A stretch of DNA of 64,000 nt, from positions 1 to 64,000 of the forward strand of contig JAGOWQ010000002.1 of assembly GCA_018060185.1 (NCBI GenBank). The letters are read 5' to 3'. Position numbers and translations under genes: made by a program. The notes under the pieces are model-generated. The model made no database searches and was not told where the DNA came from. It was given only the letters and a program-made list of their open reading frames with translations. This DNA comes from Leptotrichiaceae bacterium. Lineage in GTDB: Bacteria; Fusobacteriota; Fusobacteriia; Fusobacteriales; Leptotrichiaceae. How positions within the stretch are numbered: the stretch's first letter is position 1; each line of letters begins with the position of its first letter. This document shows positions 26,871 to 36,720 of this stretch, piece after piece.

Positions 26871-27878
26871 TTAATAATTATTTTTTAATTTATCAGCAGG
26901 AAAAACTATTCCTATTTGATCCCTTGTTTCATCAATTATTTTCATTACTTTTAGTGATAAATCAAAACTATTTATAGGAGACTCTTTCTTTCCTTCTTTA
27001 AATAATTCTATAAAATGTTTTAACTCATAATACATTCCATTCTCTTTTCTTTTAATTGTTAAATCTATCTTATCACCATTATTTTTTCTGTCAATATAAT
27101 ATAGTTTATCCATTTCAGAAATATGTTCTATTAAAAATGCTCCACTTTCTCCCACTATTTCAGTTGGAAGATAAGAACTGTATACTTTAGAAAACATAAC
27201 AATGGCATTTTTATCTTCGTATATCATATTTAAATTCCCATAGACATCTATTCCTTTCCCATTATCTAGTATTTTCCCTTGAGATTTTATTTCATTTGGA
27301 ATACCAAAAAGAGAAATAATAAAAAATATTGGATAAACACCTATATCCATTAAAGCTCCATTTGAAAACTCTGGTCTAAAAGAATTTTTTATGTCTCCGT
27401 TTAAGTAATCCTCGTACGATGAAGAAAATTTACAATATCCTGAGAGTATTTGTCTTACTTTTCCTATTTTATATAAATTTTCTTTTAAAACATTATATGT
27501 TGGTATGAAAGTAGTTTTCATTGCTTCCATATATAATGTCTCATTTTCTTTAGCTATTTGTATAACTTTTTTTAATTCTATTGAATTAGATACAGCCGGT
27601 TTTTCACACAAAACAGCTTTTTTATTTTTTAAAAAAAGTATACTTTGCTCTGCGTGAAAGCAATTTGGAGAAGCTATATAAACTCCATCAATATCATCAC
27701 TTTCTGCCATTTCTTCTAAATTTGTAAATATTTTTTTTATTTTATATTTTTTAGAAAATTCTTTTGCTCTTTCAGCAGTTCTTGAATAAACAGCAGCAAT
27801 TTCAAAATCTTTTATTTGATTTCCTGCATCAATAAATTTATCTGTTATCCAGTTAGTTCCTATTATTCCAAATTTCAT
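26871..27878 (-). CDS. Gfo/Idh/MocA-family oxidoreductase (first copy)
   Basis: 335 residues. Seen: Rossmann start MKFGIIGTNWITDKFIDAG, VYSRTAERAKEFSKKY, the VYIASPNCFH segment and the family signature CEKPAVSNSIEL near residue 94, then the C-terminal alpha/beta domain with GALMDIGVYPI (Asp/His region replaced by the DIGVYP motif of trans-dihydrodiol/glucose-fructose type enzymes). An NAD(P)-dependent sugar or polyol dehydrogenase; substrate unknown. It starts 21 bases after a paralogue and has GGAGG nine bases upstream. Confidence 0.87.
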   Translation of the reverse strand: MKFGIIGTNWITDKFIDAGNQIKDFEIAAVYSRTAERAKEFSKKYKIKKIFTNLEEMAESDDIDGVYIASPNCFHAEQSILFLKNKKAVLCEKPAVSNSIELKKVIQIAKENETLYMEAMKTTFIPTYNVLKENLYKIGKVRQILSGYCKFSSSYEDYLNGDIKNSFRPEFSNGALMDIGVYPIFFIISLFGIPNEIKSQGKILDNGKGIDVYGNLNMIYEDKNAIVMFSKVYSSYLPTEIVGESGAFLIEHISEMDKLYYIDRKNNGDKIDLTIKRKENGMYYELKHFIELFKEGKKESPINSFDLSLKVMKIIDETRDQIGIVFPADKLKNNY

Positions 27879-27899
27879 ATAATTTTACCTCCAGATAAT

Positions 27900-28865
27900 C
27901 TATATTCCAACTTGATTTTTTGCTATATCTAATATTTCCATAACAATAAGAGTTTTTTCATTATATTCATAAAATTTATCATAATTTTTTTCTTTATATA
28001 TTTCTGAAAATTCTTCTAGTTCATAAAAAAGTCTAGGTTTATCTTCATTTAATAAATATTCTATTTCATCTCCTGAATTCTTTGCGAATAAAAAAGAATC
28101 ATAAACATTAGCTGCACTTTTACTATGAATAAATCCTTTATCCCCTTGTATACTTATAGAAAGTGGTGCTTTGCAGTCTTTTGCCCCTATTAAAGAACAT
28201 TTAAAATTAGAATACTCTAAAGTTAAAATGCCTGAAGTATCTATATCTCTTTCTATATTCCCTATATAATTTATACTTTCAGGTTTCCCAAATATCCCAA
28301 CAACATAGTAAATATTATAAACATTTAAGTCCATTAAAGCACCTCCCGATTTTTTGGGATCAAATACAGGTGCAATATCTCCTTCTTTAAATTTATCATA
28401 TCTACTCGAATATTGAGAATAATTCAAATGGACTATTTTTATATCTCCTAATTCAGATATCAATTCTTTTGTTTTTTTATAATTTGGAAAATATTGGTTT
28501 GAAATTGCTTCAAATATCATTATTTTATTTTCTTTGGCTGTTTTTATTAAATCCAATGCTTCCTTATAAGTAGATGTGAAAGGTTTTTCAAGTATTATAT
28601 GCTTATTTTTTTCCATAGCTTTTTTAGCAAAGTCATAATGTAAATTATTAGGGACTGCTATATATACCACTTCTATATCATCATTTAATAAATCTTCATA
28701 ATTAGTGTATATATTTTTTATTCCATATTCATTGGAAAGTTTTATCATTCTTTCTTTTCCATTTTCTGTAGCTGATATACATCTAATTTCAAAATCTTTT
28801 AAATACTTACTAGCTTCTAAAAAATCAGATACAATATTTCCTGATCCTACTATTCCTATTTTCAC
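27900..28865 (-). CDS. Gfo/Idh/MocA-family oxidoreductase (second copy)
   Basis: 321 residues, a paralogue of its downstream neighbour. Seen: KIGIVGSGNIVSDFLEASK, VVYIAVPNNLHYDFA, ILEKPFTSTYKEAL near residue 92 and GGALMDLNVYNIYYVVG where most relatives have DIGxYP, so the active-site loop differs (DLNVYN). NAD(P)-dependent sugar oxidoreductase of unknown substrate. The frame extends to a TTG at 28871, but the GTG at 28865 gives the normal MKIGIVG start with AGGAAAGGGA six bases upstream. First gene of a four-gene unit ending in the iron alcohol dehydrogenase. Confidence 0.85.
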   Translation of the reverse strand: MKIGIVGSGNIVSDFLEASKYLKDFEIRCISATENGKERMIKLSNEYGIKNIYTNYEDLLNDDIEVVYIAVPNNLHYDFAKKAMEKNKHIILEKPFTSTYKEALDLIKTAKENKIMIFEAISNQYFPNYKKTKELISELGDIKIVHLNYSQYSSRYDKFKEGDIAPVFDPKKSGGALMDLNVYNIYYVVGIFGKPESINYIGNIERDIDTSGILTLEYSNFKCSLIGAKDCKAPLSISIQGDKGFIHSKSAANVYDSFLFAKNSGDEIEYLLNEDKPRLFYELEEFSEIYKEKNYDKFYEYNEKTLIVMEILDIAKNQVGI

Positions 28866-29064
28866 TAACAATCCCTTTCCTTTCTTTACTAGTATAATTT
28901 AACAATATTTTTTAAAATCATCTATAATTTTAGTATACCACATTTTTTATTTTTTTTATTAAAAATACATACCTATATTAGTTATCTAGGATTTTATATA
29001 CTACAACTATATATCCTTATATTTTAATTTTTATTATTATTTTATCAATTTTTTATTATTTGAC

Positions 29065-29105
29065 AAAAAAATGAAGTGTATAAAATTACATTCACTTCAT
29101 TTTTT
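29065..29105. terminator. Terminator after carB
   Basis: Stem AAAAAATGAAGTG / CACTTCATTTTT with a 14-base loop and a T-run on the minus strand, starting just after the carB stop codon. The A/T flanks make it usable in both directions. Confidence 0.85.
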
Positions 29106-29110
29106 AATTT

Positions 29111-32100
29111 TTATATAGCAGAAATATTAAACGCCATAGATTCTAATACTTTTAATAAAGCATTTGTTGTATCTAGCGAAGTTAAACATACTATTCCTTG
29201 CTCACTAGCAGCTCTTCTTATTTTAAATCCATCATTAGTTGAACTTTTTTCTTTATTCGTTGTGTTTATTATTACATCCACTCTTGAGCCGTATACAGCA
29301 TCTAAAACGCTATAACTACTTTCTCCTATTTTCCCTACAGTTTCTACTTTTAAACCTTTATTTTTAAAATAATCTGCTGTTCCCTCTGTAGCAAGTAAAG
29401 CATAACCTAGTTCAGAAAATCTTTCTGCTAATTCAACTGCCTCTTCTTTATCTTTACCTCCTATTGTAAACAGTATATTACCTTGATCTTTAACCCTTAT
29501 TCCTGCTGAGATTAATCCTTTATAAAGAGCTTTCTCAAGATTTATATCACTCCCCATAACTTCTCCAGTAGACTTCATTTCAGGACCAAGTGTTGTGTCA
29601 ACATCTTTCAATTTTTGAAAACTAAATACAGGAACTTTAGTATAAACTTTTTTACTTTCAGGGATAATTCCTGTTTTATAACCTTTATCCTTTAACTTTT
29701 CTCCTAATATTGCTTGCATTGCAAGATTAGCCATAGGAACTTCCGTTATTTTGCTTAAAAAAGGTACTGTTCTTGAACTTCTTGGATTAACTTCAAGTAC
29801 AAATACTTCTCCACCACTTATAACATATTGAATATTCAAAAGTCCTATTATATTAAGCCCTTTAGCTAATTTTATAGTATAATCTATAAGTATTTCCTTT
29901 TGTTTTTCTGTTATACTCTGTGGTGGATAAACTGCTATGGAATCTCCAGAATGTACTCCAGCTCTTTCAATATGTTCCATTATACCTGGGATAACTATCG
30001 TTTCTCCATCACTTATAGCATCCACCTCTACTTCTTTTCCTATTAAATATCTATCTGTTAAAACAGGATGATCAGGAGATATTTTTACTGCATTTTCCAT
30101 ATAATGTTTTAATTCTTCTTCTCTATAAACTATTTCCATAGCACGTCCACCTAATACATAAGATGGTCTTACTAATACTGGATATCCTATTTCTGCTGCA
30201 TTTTTTACTGCTGTTTTCGTATCAAAAGCCGTCTTACCTAATGGTTGAGGAATTTCAAGTTTATTTAAAAGAATTTCAAACTTATCTCTGTTTTCAGAAT
30301 TGTCTATTTCTTCTAACGCTGTTCCTAATATTTTAACTCCATGTTTAACTAATTTTTCAGCTAAATTTATTGCTGTCTGCCCTCCAAATTGTACTACTAC
30401 TCCCTCAGGTTTTTCAAGATCTATTATTTCCATAACTTCTTCTTCAGTTAATGGTTCAAAGTATAGCTTATCAGATATAGAAAAATCTGTGGATACAGTT
30501 TCAGGATTATTGTTTATTATAATAGCTTCGTATCCTGATTCTCTTATGGCCATTACAGCATGAACTGTAGCATAGTCAAACTCAACTCCTTGTCCTATTC
30601 TTATAGGCCCTGAACCTAGAACAATAACCTTTTTCTTTTCACTTACAATACTCTCATTTTCCTGTTCGTAAGTAGAATAGAAATAAGGCGTTTCCGATCT
30701 AAATTCAGCAGCACAAGTATCAACCATTTTAAATACAGGTTTTATATTGTTTTCTTGTCTCAATTTATATATTTCGTCTTCTATTGTATCCCATCTATGT
30801 GCTATTATTTTGTCAGAAAATCCATATTTTTTAGCAAATAGTAATAAATCTATATTTTTTTTATTATTTTTAAGTTCTTTCTCAATTTCTATTATATTTT
30901 GCATTTTATCTAAGAAGAACATATCTATTTTAGTCATATTATGAATTTGACTTGGAGATATTCCTCTTCTTAATGCTTCACCTATAAAGAAAAGTCTTTC
31001 GTCACCTGCTCTTGCTATTCTTCTTAAAATATATTCTATTTTAAAATCTTTTCCATTTGGTAGTCCTAAATGATGAACTCCGTATTCTAATGAACGAATC
31101 GCTTTCAATAAACTTTCTTCGTAAGTTCTTCCAATTGCCATAACTTCCCCTGTTGCTTTCATTTGAGTTCCTAGTAGTCTGTCTGCTTTCTCAAATTTAT
31201 CAAAAGGAAATCTAGGTATTTTACTTACAACATAATCAAGAGAAGGTTCAAAACAAGCATATGAATTTTTAGTAACAGGATTTATTATTTCATCTAATGT
31301 TAGCCCTACAGCTATTTTTGCTGCTATTTTTGCTATAGGATATCCTGTTGCTTTTGAAGCAAGTGCTGATGATCTTGAAACTCTCGGATTTACTTCTATT
31401 ATATAATAATTAAACGAAAGAGGATCAAGTGCTAGTTGAACGTTACACCCTCCTTCTATCTTCAATGCTCTAATTATTTTTAAAGAAACATCCCTTAACA
31501 TATGATATTCTCTATCTGTTAATGTTTGAGAAGGTGCTACAACTATAGAATCTCCAGTATGTATACCAACAGGATCTATATTCTCCATATTACATACAAC
31601 TATAGCTGTGTCATTACTGTCCCTCATTACTTCATACTCAATTTCTTTGTATCCTGCTATAGATTTTTCTAATAAACATTGTGTAACTGGTGAATAATGT
31701 AGCCCATTATTAACTATTTCAGTTAATTCTCTATCATCGTGACAAATCCCTCCTCCAGTTCCACCCATTGTAAAAGCTGGTCTTACTATTACTGGATATC
31801 CTATTTTAGATACAAATTTACGTGCTTCATCCAATGTGTGGATTATTTCAGATTCAGGAACTGGTTCTCCTAATTCATTCATCAAATTTCTAAATAATTC
31901 TCTATCTTCTGCTTGCTTTATAGAGTCTAATTTTGTCCCAAGTAATTCTAAATTACACTCATCTAATATCCCTGTTTCATGTAATTCCACTGCAAGATTT
32001 AATCCTATCTGTCCTCCAAGGGTTGGAAGTAATGCATCCGGTCTTTCTTTTCTTATTATTCTTGATAAAAATTCCACTGTTAGAGGTTCTATATATACTT

Positions 32101-32287
32101 TATCAGCTATTTCTTTGTCTGTCATTATTGTAGCAGGATTAGAGTTTACTAATATTACTTTATATCCTTCTTCTCTTAAAGATAAACAAGCTTGAGTTCC
32201 AGCATAATCAAATTCTGCTGCTTGTCCTATTATTATAGGCCCTGAACCAATTACTAATATTGTTTCTATATCTTTACGTTTAGGCAT
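29111..32287 (-). CDS. carB: Carbamoyl-phosphate synthase large subunit
   Basis: 1058 residues; makes carbamoyl phosphate from bicarbonate, ATP and ammonia delivered by CarA, for pyrimidines and arginine. Two homologous ATP-grasp halves are visible: [20 protein letters not shown] and [20 protein letters not shown] mark their starts, with MGGTGGG and VLGGRAMEI loops and matching [15 protein letters not shown] and [15 protein letters not shown] blocks; the C-terminal MGS-like allosteric domain starts near 930. The ATG at 32287 is chosen (AAGGAGA five bases upstream, canonical MPKR start) over one five codons earlier. Confidence 0.98.
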   Translation of the reverse strand: MPKRKDIETILVIGSGPIIIGQAAEFDYAGTQACLSLREEGYKVILVNSNPATIMTDKEIADKVYIEPLTVEFLSRIIRKERPDALLPTLGGQIGLNLAVELHETGILDECNLELLGTKLDSIKQAEDRELFRNLMNELGEPVPESEIIHTLDEARKFVSKIGYPVIVRPAFTMGGTGGGICHDDRELTEIVNNGLHYSPVTQCLLEKSIAGYKEIEYEVMRDSNDTAIVVCNMENIDPVGIHTGDSIVVAPSQTLTDREYHMLRDVSLKIIRALKIEGGCNVQLALDPLSFNYYIIEVNPRVSRSSALASKATGYPIAKIAAKIAVGLTLDEIINPVTKNSYACFEPSLDYVVSKIPRFPFDKFEKADRLLGTQMKATGEVMAIGRTYEESLLKAIRSLEYGVHHLGLPNGKDFKIEYILRRIARAGDERLFFIGEALRRGISPSQIHNMTKIDMFFLDKMQNIIEIEKELKNNKKNIDLLLFAKKYGFSDKIIAHRWDTIEDEIYKLRQENNIKPVFKMVDTCAAEFRSETPYFYSTYEQENESIVSEKKKVIVLGSGPIRIGQGVEFDYATVHAVMAIRESGYEAIIINNNPETVSTDFSISDKLYFEPLTEEEVMEIIDLEKPEGVVVQFGGQTAINLAEKLVKHGVKILGTALEEIDNSENRDKFEILLNKLEIPQPLGKTAFDTKTAVKNAAEIGYPVLVRPSYVLGGRAMEIVYREEELKHYMENAVKISPDHPVLTDRYLIGKEVEVDAISDGETIVIPGIMEHIERAGVHSGDSIAVYPPQSITEKQKEILIDYTIKLAKGLNIIGLLNIQYVISGGEVFVLEVNPRSSRTVPFLSKITEVPMANLAMQAILGEKLKDKGYKTGIIPESKKVYTKVPVFSFQKLKDVDTTLGPEMKSTGEVMGSDINLEKALYKGLISAGIRVKDQGNILFTIGGKDKEEAVELAERFSELGYALLATEGTADYFKNKGLKVETVGKIGESSYSVLDAVYGSRVDVIINTTNKEKSSTNDGFKIRRAASEQGIVCLTSLDTTNALLKVLESMAFNISAI

Positions 32288-32333
32288 TATTATCTCCTTC
32301 ATATTTTATTTTTTAAATATAAATTTTTTATTT

Positions 32334-33413
32334 CTATTTTTTGTTATTCATATTTTCAATAAATTGATCAAATAAATAATTTGAATCATGTGGACCTGGA
32401 GAAGCTTCTGGATGATACTGTCCTGAAAAAACAGGATATTTTTTATGTTTCAATCCTTCACAAGTTCCATCATTTACAGATATATGAGTTAAGTCCAAAT
32501 CAGTATCACTAAGTGACTCTATATCAACAGCATAACCATGATTTTGTGAAGTTAAATCTACTTTTCCAGTAATTAAATTTTTTACTGGTTGATTTGCACC
32601 TCTGTGACCAAATTTTAGTTTATATGTTTTTGCTCCACTTGCAAGAGCTATTAATTGATGACCCATACATATTCCAAATATCGGAATTTTTCCAATTAAA
32701 TTTTTAATTGTATCTATTGTTTCTGGAACATCTGTTGGATCTCCAGGTCCATTACTTATCATTATACCATCTGGATTTTGTCTCAATATTTCTTTACATG
32801 ATGTGTCATAAGGCACAATAACAATATCGCAATCCCTAGAATTCAATTCTCTTAAAATACCAGATTTCATTCCTAAATCTATTAAAACTACTCTTTTTTT
32901 CCGACCAGGTGAAACAAATGCTTTTTTAGTAGACACTTGTTCTATTTGATTTGTGGGTAACGTGCTTTCTTTTAATTTTTGAAGAACTTTTTCAGGATTT
33001 TTATCTATGTTTACTATTATTCCTTTAATTGTTCCATAATCTCTTATTTTTTTTGTCAAACTTCTTGTATCAATTCCAGAAATACCAGGAATATCAAGTT
33101 CTTTTAATACTTCATCCAATGCAAATTGGCTTCTAAAATTAGAGGGTTTCTTACATATTTCACGAGTTATAATACCTTTTATACTAGGATTGATTGTTTC
33201 GTAATCATCTCTATTTATTCCATAATTTCCTATTAAAGGGTAAGTAAATGTTATAATTTGTCCGTTATATGATGGATCAGATATGGTTTCTTGGTAGCCT
33301 GTCATAGCTGTATTAAATACAACTTCTCCAGGTATTTCAGAATCGGATCCAAATCCGTATCCTTTATATACACTTCCATCTTCTAAAATTAACTGTTTAT
33401 CAAATGAATACAT
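32334..33413 (-). CDS. carA: Carbamoyl-phosphate synthase small (glutaminase) subunit
   Basis: 359-residue glutamine amidotransferase that releases ammonia for CarB. Seen: the N-terminal CarA domain (LILEDGSVYKGYGFGSD, GEVVFNTAMTGYQE, GIDTRSLTKKIRD) and the class I amidotransferase domain with SNGPGDP, the nucleophile in PIFGICMGHQ near residue 246, and the catalytic His-Glu in YHPEASPGP. Standard length. AAGGAGGAAAAC precedes the start, and carB follows 46 bases downstream. No PyrR attenuator or arginine box was recognised in the 225-base upstream region. Confidence 0.98.
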   Translation of the reverse strand: MYSFDKQLILEDGSVYKGYGFGSDSEIPGEVVFNTAMTGYQETISDPSYNGQIITFTYPLIGNYGINRDDYETINPSIKGIITREICKKPSNFRSQFALDEVLKELDIPGISGIDTRSLTKKIRDYGTIKGIIVNIDKNPEKVLQKLKESTLPTNQIEQVSTKKAFVSPGRKKRVVLIDLGMKSGILRELNSRDCDIVIVPYDTSCKEILRQNPDGIMISNGPGDPTDVPETIDTIKNLIGKIPIFGICMGHQLIALASGAKTYKLKFGHRGANQPVKNLITGKVDLTSQNHGYAVDIESLSDTDLDLTHISVNDGTCEGLKHKKYPVFSGQYHPEASPGPHDSNYLFDQFIENMNNKK

Positions 33414-33595
33414 GTTTTCCTCCTTATTTTTTTATTTAATCTCTTTGTTATACTTTATTATATTTTTTACTATATCATAATATTATAGTCTTTTTTTTTT
33501 AAATAATAAAATATTTTAATTTTATGTTATCATCTATTTTTTTAATAAATAAAATGTTTAATTTTTATATTTCATAAGATTTTTTTAAAAAAAAA

Positions 33596-33604
33596 TGGTA
33601 TAAT
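33596..33604 (+). promoter_or_regulatory. Extended -10 promoter of the DUF1576 gene
   Basis: TGGTATAAT, a perfect extended -10, 34 bases before the start codon. The -35 region (AAGATT at 17 bases) is weak, as expected for extended -10 promoters. Confidence 0.65.
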
Positions 33605-33638
33605 TATTTTATACTTAAAATAAGAAAGGAGCAATTTA

Positions 33639-34877
33639 ATGGAAAAAACCAAAAAAAAGGAATATTTAGTTATTATAGTACTTCCACTCGTTATGCTATT
33701 ATATTCTATTTTTTCTATGCCAGTACCAGAAATATTTAATAATTTACTTAAAATTTTTCATTCTAACGATATTTTACTAACAGATTATTTTTTTATTGCA
33801 GGACATGAAACAGCTATATTTAACGCTTCTGTTATAACTTTAATAAATATATTTATTATTTATAAAATGGACATGAAAATAAACGGACTTATTATTTCTG
33901 GGATATACTTAATGTTTGGATTCTCTTTCATAGGAAAAAATTTATTAAACATTATCCCTTTTTATTTAGGAGTATTTTTATATTCTAAATATACCAATAA
34001 AACATTTAAATCAACAATTATCATTACAATGTTTTCTACAGCACTTTCCCCTTTTGTAAGTTCCACAGCTAATTATTTTAATTTTACAATATTTGGAATT
34101 TTTATAGCTTTTATAGTAGGGGTTATTTTGGGATTCATAGTTCCACCTGTAGCATCTCATACAGTGCAATTTCACGGTGGTTACAGTCTTTATAATACAG
34201 GATTAGCTGTAGGGCTTATCGCCATTGTCTTTTATTCAGTCATTAAAGCTAGTGGTATTTCATTAAATTCAAATAACGATTTTGTAGATACTTTAAATTA
34301 TCCAATTATAGCACTTCTATGTGGATGTTATCTATTTTTTATAATTTATGGATATGTAAAAAATGGTTATTCTTTTAAAGGTTATGGAAATTTGATTAAA
34401 TATTCTGGAAGACTTGTTAGTGATTATACTGTTACAGATGGTTTTCCAATTGTTATGATAAATATGGGTATTTTAGGATTTTTATGCTTAATATTCATAT
34501 TCTTGTTTTTCCCTATGATAAATGGTCCTGTTCTAGCTGGAATGTTTACAGTTATTGCTTTTTCAGGATTTGGTAAACATATTAAAAATGCTTTACCTGT
34601 TATGATAGGTGCAACTGCTGGATATTACTTTTTTCATTCAAAAGCTTCTCCACCATCTTTTGCTATTACAGTATTTTTTTCTACTACTTTATCACCCATT
34701 AGCGGAAAGTTTGGAGCTTTATCAGGAATATTAGGTGGTTTTTTAATTTTATGTTTAGTTTCTAACATAGGTCCTGCCCATGGTGGACTTAATTTATATA
34801 ATACAGGCCTTGCAGGAGGTATCGTTGCAAGTATTTTTGTGCCTTTATTACAATTATTTCAAAAGGAGAATAAATAA
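33639..34877 (+). CDS. DUF1576 family integral membrane protein
   Basis: 412 residues and about ten to twelve hydrophobic segments, no signal peptidase site. The content matches DUF1576, a family of polytopic proteins of unknown function. Seen: the motif HGGxxLYNTGLAxG occurs twice, near residues 178-192 and 380-394, each in a Gly-rich break between helices, which suggests an internally duplicated transporter-like fold with paired re-entrant or substrate-site loops. AAAGGAG precedes the ATG. The next gene begins on the base after its stop codon. Confidence 0.78.
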   Translation: MEKTKKKEYLVIIVLPLVMLLYSIFSMPVPEIFNNLLKIFHSNDILLTDYFFIAGHETAIFNASVITLINIFIIYKMDMKINGLIISGIYLMFGFSFIGKNLLNIIPFYLGVFLYSKYTNKTFKSTIIITMFSTALSPFVSSTANYFNFTIFGIFIAFIVGVILGFIVPPVASHTVQFHGGYSLYNTGLAVGLIAIVFYSVIKASGISLNSNNDFVDTLNYPIIALLCGCYLFFIIYGYVKNGYSFKGYGNLIKYSGRLVSDYTVTDGFPIVMINMGILGFLCLIFIFLFFPMINGPVLAGMFTVIAFSGFGKHIKNALPVMIGATAGYYFFHSKASPPSFAITVFFSTTLSPISGKFGALSGILGGFLILCLVSNIGPAHGGLNLYNTGLAGGIVASIFVPLLQLFQKENK

Positions 34878-35225
34878 ATGAAAGAAAATTTGAAAAAAGC
34901 AAAAATGATTTCAAAAATTACTGGACAAGTTACAGAATATTATTTGGAAAACGGAGTAAAAAATTTTCAAATAAAAATTGATAAAAATGATGAAGAGTAT
35001 ATTATATATGCCTTTGGTTATGCTGATCTTACCATTGAAAAAATAGAGAAAATGAAAAAATCTATGTCTATACATCGTGATGCAGAATATGATGAATACT
35101 GGGAATTAATGGGTGAAGGAGAGGACACTGAGAGTTTAATTTTAGTTGCTAGGATATGTGATTCTGTAAGTATTAACTATGAAGATAGTATACTTGAGTT
35201 AACTTTGAAGAAAAAATTCATTTAA
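34878..35225 (+). CDS. Unknown 115-residue protein coupled to the DUF1576 gene
   Basis: Soluble acidic protein with no membrane segment or signal. Pattern is helix, two or three strands (NFQIKIDKNDEEYIIYAFGYADL), helix, an acidic Tyr/Glu-rich loop (RDAEYDEYWELMGEGED) and closing strands (SLILVARICD, ILELTLKK). It starts immediately after the DUF1576 stop codon, its ribosome-binding site AAAAGGAG lying inside that gene, so stoichiometric co-expression is likely. I do not recognise the family. Inference: a cytoplasmic regulatory or accessory subunit of the membrane protein. Confidence 0.78.
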   Translation: MKENLKKAKMISKITGQVTEYYLENGVKNFQIKIDKNDEEYIIYAFGYADLTIEKIEKMKKSMSIHRDAEYDEYWELMGEGEDTESLILVARICDSVSINYEDSILELTLKKKFI

Positions 35226-35309
35226 CTCTTTAAAATATATGTTTAAATGACATTCTTCTGAATAGATTTTAAAATAAATGTAAAATAAAATCTTATGTAA
35301 ATAAAGTTG

Positions 35310-35338
35310 TTGACAAAATTTATTTTTTTTTATATAAT
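35310..35338 (+). promoter_or_regulatory. ahpC promoter (consensus sigma-70)
   Basis: TTGACA, 17-base spacer, TATAAT: a perfect consensus promoter 64 bases before the ahpC start codon. Confidence 0.9.
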
Positions 35339-35351
35339 GTATTTGATAAAA

Positions 35352-35366
35352 TTGTAATAATTACAA
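35352..35366. promoter_or_regulatory. Fur/PerR-type operator overlapping the ahpC transcription start
   Basis: Perfect 7-1-7 palindrome TTGTAAT-A-ATTACAA. The PerR consensus is TTATAAT-N-ATTATAA, so it differs by one symmetric base pair per arm. It begins 13 bases after the -10 hexamer, a position that blocks transcription, and the target is a peroxiredoxin gene, the classic PerR target. Confidence 0.78.
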
Positions 35367-35402
35367 ATTAATAATTAAAATAAAAACTAGGAGGATTTAA
35401 AA

Positions 35403-35969
35403 ATGTCATTAATCGGAAAAAAATTAGAAGATTTTACAGTAAATGCTTATCACAATGAAGAATTCAAGGAGTTAAACTTTGAGAAAGATATGTTGGGAAA
35501 ATGGAATATATTTGTATTTTACCCAGCAGATTTTACCTTTGTTTGTCCTACTGAATTAGAAGACTTAGAAGATCAACATGAAGAATTAAAAAAATTAAGT
35601 TTTAACGTTTATTCAGTAAGTACTGATACACATTTTACACATAAAGCATGGCACGATCATTCTGAAGCAATAAGTAAAGTTACTTATGCTATGATAGGAG
35701 ATCCTAAAAAAGAATTAACTACAATGTTTGATGTATTAGAAGATGAATCTGGATTAGCTTTAAGAGGAACTTTCATTGTAGATCCTGATGGAAAAATTGT
35801 TGCTTATGAAGTAAATATAGGTGGAATAGGAAGAGATGCTTCTGAACTAGTAAGAAGAGCTAAAGCTACTAAATTTGTTTATGACAATCCTGGATTAGTA
35901 TGTCCTGCAAAATGGAAAGAAGGAGAAGCTACTTTGAAACCTGGATTAGACTTAGTAGGAAAAATATAA
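35403..35969 (+). CDS. ahpC: Alkyl hydroperoxide reductase C (typical 2-Cys peroxiredoxin)
   Basis: 188-residue peroxidase that reduces H2O2 and organic peroxides in the cytoplasm. Seen: peroxidatic Cys48 in [16 protein letters not shown], the Arg-bearing [10 protein letters not shown] segment, and resolving Cys near 167 in GLVCPAKW. Length is normal for AhpC. AGGAGG lies eight bases before the ATG. A consensus promoter followed by a PerR-like box precedes it, and a stand-alone AhpF N-terminal-type protein follows 20 bases later, presumably its reductant. Confidence 0.98.
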   Translation: MSLIGKKLEDFTVNAYHNEEFKELNFEKDMLGKWNIFVFYPADFTFVCPTELEDLEDQHEELKKLSFNVYSVSTDTHFTHKAWHDHSEAISKVTYAMIGDPKKELTTMFDVLEDESGLALRGTFIVDPDGKIVAYEVNIGGIGRDASELVRRAKATKFVYDNPGLVCPAKWKEGEATLKPGLDLVGKI

Positions 35970-35989
35970 TAAATAAAAAGGAGTTAAAT

Positions 35990-36622
35990 ATGGGATTATT
36001 AGATGAAAATATAGTTGAACAGTTAAAAGCATACTTTGATAAAATAGAAACACCAATAGAAATTATTGCTTTCTTAAATGATAGTAATAAATCAAAAGAA
36101 TTAAAAGGATTTTTAGAAGAAGTTGATGCTATAACATCAAAAGTTAATGTTGTTAAAAAAGTATTTGGTGAGGATGATATTTTAGAAAAAAAACTTGAAA
36201 TTACTAGACCTATTTCATTTACTTTAACAAAAAGTGGAGAAAAAACAGGAATTAACTTTTTTGGAATACCTGGTGGACACGAATTCAACAGCTTTATCCT
36301 AGCAATTTTAGGACTTTCTGGATTAGGAAAAAAACTTGAAGGAGAACAGTTAGAAAAAGTTCAAGCTATAAATAAATCTTTAAATATTGAAACATTTGTT
36401 TCATTATCTTGTACAAAGTGTCCTGAAGTTATACAAGGATTAAATATAATTTCAATGGCTAATAACAACATTACTTCTTCATTTGTTGACGGTGGAATTT
36501 ATCCTGAAGAAGTAAAAGAAAAAAATATTCAAGGTGTTCCTGTTATATTTATAAACGGACAAAAAGCATCTGCTGGAGAAAAAACTATAGAAGAATTGAT
36601 TAGTTTAATTGCAAGTGCTTAA
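35990..36622 (+). CDS. Stand-alone AhpF N-terminal-domain-like disulfide oxidoreductase
   Basis: 210 residues made of two thioredoxin folds, as in the N-terminal domain of AhpF and in protein disulfide oxidoreductases. The first fold has no Cys pair; the second carries SLSCTKCPEV with Cys141 and Cys144, the redox pair that reduces AhpC in AhpF. The FAD/NADPH thioredoxin-reductase module of AhpF is absent, so an external reductase such as TrxB must supply electrons. The start is the ATG with AAAAGGAG seven bases upstream; a longer frame from 35900 overlaps ahpC and is rejected. Confidence 0.88.
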   Translation: MGLLDENIVEQLKAYFDKIETPIEIIAFLNDSNKSKELKGFLEEVDAITSKVNVVKKVFGEDDILEKKLEITRPISFTLTKSGEKTGINFFGIPGGHEFNSFILAILGLSGLGKKLEGEQLEKVQAINKSLNIETFVSLSCTKCPEVIQGLNIISMANNNITSSFVDGGIYPEEVKEKNIQGVPVIFINGQKASAGEKTIEELISLIASA

Positions 36623-36648
36623 TGCTTATTAATAATAAATATTTTACT

Positions 36649-36684
36649 AAAAAAACCATTTCAAAAATTGAAATGGTTTTTTTT
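36649..36684. terminator. Bidirectional terminator after the ahpC operon
   Basis: Perfect 15-base stem AAAAAAACCATTTCA / TGAAATGGTTTTTTT with a 5-base loop. T-runs occur on both strands, so it serves the plus-strand ahpC operon and the convergent secreted-protein gene. Confidence 0.93.
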
Positions 36685-36720
36685 ATATAAAATTATAAAG
36701 CTAGATAGATAATTTATTTT

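Noticed and set aside
31836-32195. 119-residue plus-strand open frame inside carB
   Set aside because: Antisense to conserved ATP-grasp sequence; no independent coding signs.
33414-33638. Possible PyrR attenuator or T-box in the carA leader
   Set aside because: No anti-anti-terminator or T-box core could be read; only an AT-rich leader with a possible -10 is visible.
35900-35989. Longer start for the AhpF-like protein, overlapping ahpC
   Set aside because: No ribosome-binding site; the ATG at 35990 has a strong one and begins the first thioredoxin fold.
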